A program made the translations under genes and the position numbers. From CAYMUN01 sp964440265 (lineage in GTDB: Bacteria; Patescibacteriota; Saccharimonadia; Saccharimonadales; UBA4665), in the NCBI GenBank assembly GCA_964440265.1, contig CAYTRU010000068.1, positions 1 through 5,967 on the forward strand: 5,967 bases of DNA. Reading direction: 5' to 3'. The stretch's first letter is position 1. The number at the start of each line of letters is the position of its first letter. The notes under the pieces are model-generated. The model had not been told where the DNA came from and did not search any database. It was given only the letters and a program-made list of their open reading frames with translations. Below are positions 1 to 5,107 of this stretch, one piece after another.

Positions 1-1350
1 TCCGGCAATCGTCACACATGTGGTGTAAGTGGTGGTCAGGAACTTCTCTTCCCACAGGTCATAGCTGGCATGTGGCAAGCCTGTTTGAACATCTATAAAC
101 CCAATCATAAAATTGACGCAGGGCAAAACAAAGGCATTGTAGAGATTACGTACGTAGGCTTTATCTGACGGATTAGCTTCTAGGTATTCGCCAATCATAA
201 AGATCACACTAGCCGTTTCGTCCTCTTGAATCGCTAGTTCTCGGCGGCGACCATGAACCAGTGGGTGCCAAGTACTGCCGATCGCTCGGTCTGGTTGATA
301 TTTGTGCATGAGATAGCCATCTTGGTGCATGGTGTCGCAAGCAAAGTTAAAGAATAATCGGGCTTCCTCGAAGTGGCCTAGTCTGATAAGTGGCCACAGG
401 GCGTAGGCTGCATCGCGAGGCCAGCAGTAACAGTAATAATCGCGACCATAGTTAAAAATACTAGAATCACCACTTGCCAGCACAGAACCTCGGTCGTCAC
501 AGTGTGCCTTTATGACCAGTAAGCTATGTTGCAGACTCCGCGTGTGGAAATCGGGCGCATGAACTTTGCCGTCACCTAGCCATACTTGCCAGGTTTGGCG
601 TACCCGGTGTAGTCGCTCTTCCAGGGACTGTCCTTTGTACTCTAAATGAACCCGGCTGACGTCAGTCTGGCTGCTGGCAGCGACGACCCAGTAATCAACA
701 ATCATTTTGGCTTGTGCTGGCAGCTGGCGCCGAAATCGAATGACACTGTCCACCCCACCATGCTCTACGGCATTGCCTGACAATTCTCCGTCATCGGCAT
801 CCAAGAAAGTTCCAGCCTTGCCTTCAATGCCATAATTACCCACAGCATATTGGTCAAAGTCTTCACCATCGGCAAACTTCCCAGCTATTAGCAGACAGTA
901 GCGACCTTTGTAATCCAAAATATAGTGATCACCGGGCACATAAATCGCTGTGTCGGCTCGTCCGGCTCGTGATATCTGAAAGACTTGATGCATAAACAGG
1001 CGCACGTCTCGTTCGTGGTCAGCTTCATTGGTAAGAGTGATGTGTCTTACAAGGGCATTATATGTACTATCCACAAAGTCCTGAAGATGGATAGTGATAT
1101 TGAGGCTAGCAGAACGTAAGAAGACTGAGCTAATCAAAGCGTCCACCTCAAAATCAACCGAGACTTCCCATGAACCATTGTCGGTCCACTGAAATTCACC
1201 GTCAACCCAGACACCAATCTTATGCTGGCTACTACGAGCATTAGTCAAGTTCTCTAAACCCACATAAGGGTAATAAAAATCATGCACCAAGCCATTTTCG
1301 TCTAATCCGACGAATAGCTGACCATTACTGAGAACGACTGGCCTGCCCAT
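1..1350 (-). CDS. GH15 glucoamylase-like glycoside hydrolase, C-terminus beyond window
   Basis: Likely releases glucose from the non-reducing ends of alpha-glucans by an inverting mechanism; GH15 also includes trehalases and dextran-acting enzymes, so the substrate is inferred from the neighbours. The first 450 codons are visible and the frame is open to the left edge; bacterial and archaeal members usually run to about 600-680 residues, so roughly the last third is missing. Residues 1-260 look like the N-terminal beta-sandwich (opening GRPVVLSNGQLFVGLD, then FYYPYVGLEN). From about 265 the (alpha/alpha)6 barrel begins, with the hallmark YCWPRDAAYALWPL (307-320), GYLMHKYQPD (345-354), the acidic QEDETA (375-380) where the catalytic acid Glu is expected, and SYDLWEEK (429-436). 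The second catalytic Glu lies outside. No signal peptide is visible, so it is probably cytoplasmic. I chose ATG 1350 for its GGGAGG site and because the conserved family start follows directly; in-frame ATGs at 1392 and 1407 are possible. It is the last visible gene of the glucan operon. Confidence 0.93.
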   Translation of the reverse strand, partial: MGRPVVLSNGQLFVGLDENGLVHDFYYPYVGLENLTNARSSQHKIGVWVDGEFQWTDNGSWEVSVDFEVDALISSVFLRSASLNITIHLQDFVDSTYNALVRHITLTNEADHERDVRLFMHQVFQISRAGRADTAIYVPGDHYILDYKGRYCLLIAGKFADGEDFDQYAVGNYGIEGKAGTFLDADDGELSGNAVEHGGVDSVIRFRRQLPAQAKMIVDYWVVAASSQTDVSRVHLEYKGQSLEERLHRVRQTWQVWLGDGKVHAPDFHTRSLQHSLLVIKAHCDDRGSVLASGDSSIFNYGRDYYCYCWPRDAAYALWPLIRLGHFEEARLFFNFACDTMHQDGYLMHKYQPDRAIGSTWHPLVHGRRRELAIQEDETASVIFMIGEYLEANPSDKAYVRNLYNAFVLPCVNFMIGFIDVQTGLPHASYDLWEEKFLTTTYTTCVTIAG

Positions 1351-1352
1351 GA

Positions 1353-1496
1353 TTAGGTGATCCTCCCGCTGTTTCTCAGACCAAATTTCCATTCTGCAGT
1401 CGGACATACATCCCGCAAGCCTTGCTGACGCCCGGCTTGCTCCTGGGGTTTAATGCCCCACAACAGGATAGAAATTTGGTCCCCATTCTGATACAT
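1353..1496 (-). CDS. possible 47-residue small protein or leader peptide between GH57 and GH15
   Basis: I do not recognise this product. The ORF opens MYQNGDQISILLWGIK and ends LRNSGRIT. Its ATG shares one base with the GH57 stop (TAATG), a purine-rich GAGGGAG sits 5 nt upstream, and its TAA lies 2 nt before the GH15 ATG, so it exactly fills the gap between the two enzymes. It has no membrane segment or signal peptide; it has one Cys (31), two Trp (13, 36) and many Gln/Gly/Arg. It overlaps the inverted repeats at 1379-1481. It may be a small protein, a leader whose translation couples GH57 to GH15 and controls RNA folding, or a chance ORF in an untranslated spacer. The visible facts are the packing and the ribosome site; no function is claimed. 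Confidence 0.4.
   Translation of the reverse strand: MYQNGDQISILLWGIKPQEQAGRQQGLRDVCPTAEWKFGLRNSGRIT
1362..1367 (-). promoter_or_regulatory. ribosome binding site of the GH15 gene
   Basis: GGGAGG ends 11 nt before ATG 1350, slightly long spacing but a strong core. It decides the start in favour of 1350 over the in-frame ATGs at 1392 and 1407, which have no comparable site. It lies inside the end of the small ORF and just downstream of the outer inverted-repeat stem. Confidence 0.5.
1379..1481 (-). repeat. nested inverted repeats at the GH57-GH15 junction, possible structured RNA
   Basis: Outer arms of 11 bp, GACCAAATTTC (minus strand 1481-1471) and GAAATTTGGTC (1389-1379), are perfectly complementary. 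Inside them lie two hairpins: TGGGG/CCCCA (1460-1456 with 1448-1444, 7-nt loop) and GCAAGCC/GGCTTGC (1440-1434 with 1421-1415, 12-nt loop). In the mRNA this can fold as a three-way junction closed by the outer stem. The GH15 ribosome site lies 11 nt beyond the stem and is not covered. The AAATTT core is itself self-complementary, so the outer match is less improbable than 11 bp suggests. It matches no riboswitch class that I recognise. Confidence 0.35.
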
Positions 1497-2701
1497 TACA
1501 TCTCCCTCTTTTGTAATAAGCGGAGTTGTAAATCACGGTACGCATTGGTGAAGTTAATATAGGCCTCGTACGGTGTTTCATAAGGGCTAAAATAGGCGTG
1601 CACATCACCGTCGTTGAACCATTTCGTGCACATGTAGTAGAAGTGGTCGGAAGTTTGTAGTTTGCGCCAATCCTCGAGCAGGGCAGGATCATTGCAGGCT
1701 ATAACTCGACTCTCTAAATCGTACAATGCTTGGATGGCGGTGGACTGCATAGCATTACCCAGCCAAGCAGTGAGATCACGCTCCGTATCAGCCCAGGTAA
1801 CTGTCTGTGGCATGTCGATATGATCAACTGGTTCAAAGGCATCAATAGCTTCACTGAGGGTCATAAATGTATGGCCGGTGGTCTTGAGCCACTCTTGTGG
1901 TAGATGGGTTAAAAAATCAAAAATACCAGACTCTTGCCACATATGCTCACCAAACGTCTCATAGTCCATGAACAGATTGAAATTAGTAGCGTTTTGATCT
2001 TCACTCAGCCAGTGTGAGAATTTGTCGGCTGTTAGCGGATACTCGGCCCAATGAGAGTCACCGAAACGAAAAGCTATGTCATCACTCAATTTGTAATTTT
2101 TCACGAGTAGCTTAAGCTGCTCGGTGTAGCTGGGACGATAGACGTAGTTTGGGCTACGCCAGCCCAGGACGGGGTCCCAGCCTTCTGCTAGTATGCCCTT
2201 GTAGCCGGCCTGGTCAGCCCAATAGGCGAGGTCATTATTATAGGCAAGTTCGGTATTACGAAACACCTGTGGTGTTTGGCCAAAGAGCGCCTCAACTTTC
2301 CGTCTATGTAAATCGACTTGGGCCTCAAAGTCGGACCTCGAGTAGAAGAAGGCCAGACTGTGATAGTATGTTTCGGCAACAATCTCTACCCGACCGGTTT
2401 CTGTAAGCCGCTGAAATGACGATGTCGATTCCGGTGACCAGCGTTCTAACTGTTCTAGGACCGTCCCAGTGATCGATAGGCTAAGCTTGAATTCTTGATT
2501 TTCCTGTAGCAGCTTGAGTAAGCGTGCGTTGGTCGGCAGGTACGATTTTTCAGCCACTTTTTTGAGGATACGCTCATTACTAGTTGGCGCATCGTAGGCG
2601 GCGTCAAAGTAATTGTGATCATTGCCGCTGTCAAAGACAGTGTAATGCCGGATACGATAAGGTTGGTGGACGTGCAGGTACAGCACGATGGCCTTGCTCA
2701 C
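1496..2701 (-). CDS. GH57 family alpha-glucan glycosidase (alpha-amylase-like)
   Basis: Retaining glycosidase of family GH57, whose members include alpha-amylases, 4-alpha-glucanotransferases, amylopullulanases and branching enzymes. The conserved regions are present in order in 401 residues: LHVHQPYR (9-16); GRVEIVAETYYHSL (103-116); QVFRNTELAY (145-154), where E151 is the expected nucleophile; FMDYETFGEH (245-253... D246 expected acid/base); and the helical part with W303 and DLTAWLGN (309-316). A C-terminal YYMCTKWFNDGDVH and FSPYETPYEAY follow. This is short for the family: essentially the catalytic barrel plus a helical bundle, without extra binding modules, resembling the roughly 400-470 residue amylase-type members. 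There is no signal peptide, so cytoplasmic. The start codon is GTG at 2701, inside a GTGA overlap with the upstream glycosyltransferase stop, with GGAG at 2712-2709 spaced 7 nt. This points to coupled translation. Exact activity (hydrolysis, debranching or transfer) cannot be read from sequence. Confidence 0.93.
   Translation of the reverse strand: MSKAIVLYLHVHQPYRIRHYTVFDSGNDHNYFDAAYDAPTSNERILKKVAEKSYLPTNARLLKLLQENQEFKLSLSITGTVLEQLERWSPESTSSFQRLTETGRVEIVAETYYHSLAFFYSRSDFEAQVDLHRRKVEALFGQTPQVFRNTELAYNNDLAYWADQAGYKGILAEGWDPVLGWRSPNYVYRPSYTEQLKLLVKNYKLSDDIAFRFGDSHWAEYPLTADKFSHWLSEDQNATNFNLFMDYETFGEHMWQESGIFDFLTHLPQEWLKTTGHTFMTLSEAIDAFEPVDHIDMPQTVTWADTERDLTAWLGNAMQSTAIQALYDLESRVIACNDPALLEDWRKLQTSDHFYYMCTKWFNDGDVHAYFSPYETPYEAYINFTNAYRDLQLRLLQKREM
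1502..1508 (-). promoter_or_regulatory. candidate ribosome binding site of the 47-codon ORF
   Basis: GAGGGAG lies within the last codons of the GH57 gene and ends 5 nt before ATG 1496. It is the main translational evidence for the small ORF, although it also encodes the Arg-Glu end of GH57 and could be fortuitous. Confidence 0.4.
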
Positions 2702-3909
2702 AGGCGTACTCCAGCAGCAGGGAGATAGCTTTGGTAGATTGCATGAATCCGATCACTGGCCTGGGCCCAGGACATTTGCTCATATTCTTTGTAAGCGTTT
2801 TGCCACAGTTCTTGACGCAAGACGTCATGTCGTAGAACGGAGGTGATTTGGTTAGCCATTTCCTGAATATCCCAAAAATCGACCTTTAAACAGTTACGTA
2901 AAACCTCACTGACGCCGGATTGACGGCTGACTAATGCCGGTGTACCGTACCCCACTGCCTCTAGCGGAGTTAAGCCAAACGGCTCAGAAACGGAAGGCAT
3001 GACAAATAGGTCACCAACAGCAAAAGCGTCACGCCATTTCTTGCCACGCTGGAAATCTGCAAACAACACATTGGCACCGATACCTAAGCTAGCAGCCAAC
3101 TCGATTAGTTCGTAGTACTGCTCGCCGCTACCAACAAACAAGAATAGTGTTTTGGGCTCCTGCTCGATAACGGCCTTGGCGGCCTGTAGTAAATTGGGCA
3201 GGCCTTTTTGAATAGTTAAGCGTCCTACATTGACAACTACCCGATAGCCGAGACTCTTCATTAGAACCAAGTAGCGATAGGCATTGGCACCATCTATAGG
3301 TGTTGCTTCGCCTGCTTCAATGCTGTTATAGACAACTTCAATTTTGGAAGCTGGTATACCGTAATCGCGGCCAATGGCTTGCTTGGTGTGTTCGCTAACG
3401 GTGACGACCTTATCGGCGAGGTGAAGGGCAGTTTCTTCTATTTCACGTACTAACGGATTGCCATAGCCATTACCCGAACGATCCGACTCTATGGAGTGCA
3501 CATGCAGAATAAGCGGACAGCCTTTCATAGCTTTTACGCGTAATGCCGCTCGAAAGGTCAGCCAATCATGGGCGTGCACGATGTCAAACTCCCGCTGGCT
3601 AACCAGTTCGGCTACGCCCGTTTCATACAAGGTTTGCTGGTCATGAATGTCGAGTTGCCGTTGGCTACCATCAGACAAGATGTACTTATGGCTGTCGTAG
3701 GCATTGCCGGTTCGTAGTATATGTCTAACACCTTGGGGGTGAGCAGCAGTAATGTCCATAAAATCGATACTGTGCTCAGCTTGATAGGGAAGAATAAACT
3801 CAATATCTAGCTGTTTTGTTGAGAGCGCTTTGCAGAGCTGGTAACACGCGATTCCCAGTCCACCACTGTTATGGGGAGGCAACTCCCACCCAAGCATCAG
3901 TATTTTCAT
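2698..3909 (-). CDS. GT4-type glycosyltransferase, glycogen/starch-synthase-like
   Basis: GT-B fold retaining glycosyltransferase, 403 residues, probably moving glucose from a nucleotide sugar onto an alpha-glucan. The N-terminal Rossmann domain starts MKILMLGWELPPHNSGGLG, where GGLG (16-19) is the nucleotide-sugar loop seen in synthase-like members. FDIVHAHDW lies at 108-116 and LHVHSIESDRSG at 135-146. The C-terminal domain begins near VVVNVGRLTIQKG (224-236), has FLFVGSG (256-262), and carries the EX7E motif SEPFGLTPLEA with E309 and E317. Donor (ADP- or UDP-glucose) and product are inferred from the GH57 and GH15 genes that follow; a glycan-capping or other sugar transferase is possible. 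The reading frame is open to an ATG at 3993, but I use 3909: the conserved beta-strand MKILMLG starts there, AAGAGGG lies just upstream, and the likely promoter falls inside the longer version. First gene of the operon; its TGA overlaps the GH57 GTG by four bases. Confidence 0.9.
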   Translation of the reverse strand: MKILMLGWELPPHNSGGLGIACYQLCKALSTKQLDIEFILPYQAEHSIDFMDITAAHPQGVRHILRTGNAYDSHKYILSDGSQRQLDIHDQQTLYETGVAELVSQREFDIVHAHDWLTFRAALRVKAMKGCPLILHVHSIESDRSGNGYGNPLVREIEETALHLADKVVTVSEHTKQAIGRDYGIPASKIEVVYNSIEAGEATPIDGANAYRYLVLMKSLGYRVVVNVGRLTIQKGLPNLLQAAKAVIEQEPKTLFLFVGSGEQYYELIELAASLGIGANVLFADFQRGKKWRDAFAVGDLFVMPSVSEPFGLTPLEAVGYGTPALVSRQSGVSEVLRNCLKVDFWDIQEMANQITSVLRHDVLRQELWQNAYKEYEQMSWAQASDRIHAIYQSYLPAAGVRL

Positions 3910-3911
3910 TA

Positions 3912-3918
3912 CCCTCTT
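3912..3918 (-). promoter_or_regulatory. ribosome binding site of the glycosyltransferase
   Basis: AAGAGGG ends 2 nt before ATG 3909. The spacing is short, but this is the only purine-rich site near a start in this frame, and it supports 3909 over 3993. Confidence 0.5.
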
Positions 3919-3949
3919 TTTTGTAACGTTCTTTGATTTTCCTAACTTT

Positions 3950-3978
3950 AGTATAGAGACGTGGTCTCTATAGCACAA
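3950..3978 (-). promoter_or_regulatory. sigma70-like promoter of the alpha-glucan operon
   Basis: Read on the minus strand, TTGTGC (3978-3973) and TATACT (3955-3950) are separated by exactly 17 nt. The -10 matches five of six consensus bases and the -35 keeps TTG. Transcription would start near 3943, giving a leader of about 34 nt that contains AAGAGGG before ATG 3909. This placement is the main reason to reject the longer glycosyltransferase start at 3993. Prediction by eye only. Confidence 0.55.
3952..3972. promoter_or_regulatory. perfect 9-bp palindrome, candidate repressor operator
   Basis: Arms TATAGAGAC (3952-3960) and GTCTCTATA (3964-3972) are exact reverse complements around a 3-bp spacer. 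The repeat fills the spacer between the -35 and -10 of the predicted glucan-operon promoter and overlaps the -10, a position where a bound dimer would block RNA polymerase. It lies in the divergent gap, so it could also affect the DNA glycosylase gene. No regulator gene is in the window, and the protein family that would bind is unknown. Confidence 0.5.
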
Positions 3979-4010
3979 GCATAATAACTCCATTGTAGCA
4001 TAGGTTGCGG

Positions 4011-4016
4011 TAAACT
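4011..4016 (+). promoter_or_regulatory. weak candidate -10 for the DNA glycosylase gene
   Basis: TAAACT matches four of six -10 bases and ends 6 nt before ATG 4023; transcription from it would begin at about the ATG. No convincing -35 is present. It is offered mainly because the gene lacks a ribosome site and the same near-leaderless spacing appears at the receiver gene. Confidence 0.22.
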
Positions 4017-4022
4017 AATGGT

Positions 4023-4646
4023 ATGGGTGTAGATGACTTTCAAAACCAACTACAGCAAGCAGCTGTGCAACTTAGCCAGTCTGACCCTGTCCTAGCGACT
4101 GTCATTGCACAGAGCGGGCCGTGTACGATCACCCCGCACACTGATTATTATTGGGAGTTGATAGACAGTATTATTAGTCAGCAGCTCAGTGTCAAAGCTG
4201 CTGCTGCAATAGAACGTCGATTTCAAGAGCTGCTGGGTAGCTCAGTGCCAAAGCCAGAAGCTATCTTGGCAAAATCTCTCGAAGAGCTTCGTACGGTAGG
4301 TCTCAGCGGTGCTAAGGCCAGCTACATCCGTGATCTGGCGCAAAATATTATTGATGGCAGCGTACGGTTCGATAAACTTACTATGCAAACTAATACACAG
4401 ATCATCACCGAGCTAACGCGTGTTAAAGGCATTGGTGAGTGGACAGCCCACATGTTTTTAATCTTTTGCATGGGTCGACTAGATGTACTGCCGACTGGCG
4501 ACCTCGGTATTCGTAACGGCATTCGAGCGCTGTATAGCCTAAAAGACCTGCCCACGCCTAAACAAATTGTCGACATTGCTTCTAAAAATGGCTGGAGTCC
4601 TTATGAGTCTGTAGCCAGCTGGTATATCTGGCAATCACTGAACTAA
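4023..4646 (+). CDS. alkA: AlkA-type DNA-3-methyladenine glycosylase, HhH-GPD superfamily
   Basis: Base-excision repair enzyme that should flip out and remove alkylated bases such as 3-methyladenine, leaving an abasic site. The 207-residue protein contains the family motif SIISQQLSVKAA (49-60), the helix-hairpin-helix LTRVKGIGEWTA (131-142, with W140), and LPTGDLGIRNG (156-166), where D160 is the expected catalytic aspartate. It lacks the iron-sulfur Cys cluster of the EndoIII/MutY branch, and a lysine at the key position of bifunctional HhH lyases is not apparent, which favours a monofunctional glycosylase. It is shorter than E. coli AlkA (about 280 residues), missing most of the N-terminal domain, and closer in size to the compact Mag-type members. 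No Shine-Dalgarno precedes ATG 4023. It is transcribed divergently from the glucan operon across a 113-bp gap and sits upstream of the two-component genes with no obvious functional tie. The alkA symbol indicates family, not proven orthology. Confidence 0.9.
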   Translation: MGVDDFQNQLQQAAVQLSQSDPVLATVIAQSGPCTITPHTDYYWELIDSIISQQLSVKAAAAIERRFQELLGSSVPKPEAILAKSLEELRTVGLSGAKASYIRDLAQNIIDGSVRFDKLTMQTNTQIITELTRVKGIGEWTAHMFLIFCMGRLDVLPTGDLGIRNGIRALYSLKDLPTPKQIVDIASKNGWSPYESVASWYIWQSLN

Positions 4647-4699
4647 ACACCTACCTAACTAAATCTATACTAGGGTACTGGAGCAATAAGCACCAGCAG

Positions 4700-4708
4700 T
4701 GCTATACT
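4700..4708 (+). promoter_or_regulatory. extended -10 promoter of the receiver-kinase pair
   Basis: TGCTATACT combines a TG extension with a -10 that matches five of six consensus bases; no -35 is recognisable, as extended -10 promoters often allow. Its end is 9 nt before GTG 4718, so the mRNA would have at most a few leader bases. The DNA glycosylase ends 53 nt before it, so the two-component genes can be expressed separately. Confidence 0.45.
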
Positions 4709-4717
4709 GCCATTATT

Positions 4718-5107
4718 GTGTCGAAAACTATCCTCTTAATTGAAGACGAGCAAGCGTTATCTAGCATAGTACGCGACAAGCTTTTACAGAAAAATAAGGA
4801 TTACAAGATAATCACAGCGGCCGATGGTATCGACGGCTTGAATACAGCATTGCAGCAACACCCCGACCTAATTGTTCTAGATTTATTGATGCCTGAAATG
4901 GATGGTGTGACTATGCTTACAAAACTTCGTCAAGACGCCTGGGGAGCCACAGTGCCGGTTGTAGTATTGAGTAACTTGGGTGATTCTGGGCACGTCTTTC
5001 AGTCTCTGGAATACGGTGCGCTCGATTACCTTGTAAAAACCGACTGGAGTTTGGACGGCATAGCCGACCATATTGATGAACGCTTGAAGTCATTGCCAGC
5101 AGCATGA
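4718..5107 (+). CDS. single-domain response regulator receiver
   Basis: A CheY-like receiver of 129 residues with no output domain. It has the acidic pocket E9-D10-E11 (LLIEDE), the phospho-acceptor D55 in LIVLDLLMP, the switch residue S85 (VVVLSNLGD) in the Thr/Ser position, and the invariant lysine K107 in DYLVKTD. It would be phosphorylated by a histidine kinase, most likely the one encoded next, and act through protein contacts because it lacks a DNA-binding domain. Its TGA overlaps the kinase ATG by four bases (ATGA). The start is GTG at 4718: the beta1 strand KTILLIED follows immediately, and there is no upstream in-frame ATG before the probable promoter. No Shine-Dalgarno is visible and an extended -10 ends 9 nt before the start, so initiation is probably leaderless. 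Confidence 0.93.
   Translation: MSKTILLIEDEQALSSIVRDKLLQKNKDYKIITAADGIDGLNTALQQHPDLIVLDLLMPEMDGVTMLTKLRQDAWGATVPVVVLSNLGDSGHVFQSLEYGALDYLVKTDWSLDGIADHIDERLKSLPAA

Noticed and set aside
1351..1495. A frameshift joining the small ORF to the GH15 frame
   Set aside because: GH15 already begins at its conserved family N-terminus with a ribosome site, and the small ORF does not resemble a missing GH15 segment.
1450..1692. 80-codon minus-strand ORF
   Set aside because: Out-of-frame shadow of the GH57 C-terminus, with low-complexity Thr-rich translation and no motif.
2149..2406. 85-codon plus-strand ORF and neighbouring antisense ORFs within GH57 and the glycosyltransferase
   Set aside because: Antisense to conserved, motif-bearing coding sequence; translations are Arg/Ser-rich with no recognisable domain or ribosome site.
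4647..4702. Intrinsic terminator after the DNA glycosylase
   Set aside because: No GC-rich stem followed by a T-run; the gap only shows two TATACT elements.
4696..4710. Inverted repeat GCAGT/ACTGC around the receiver promoter -10
   Set aside because: Only 5 bp per arm with a 5-nt loop; such matches are common by chance.
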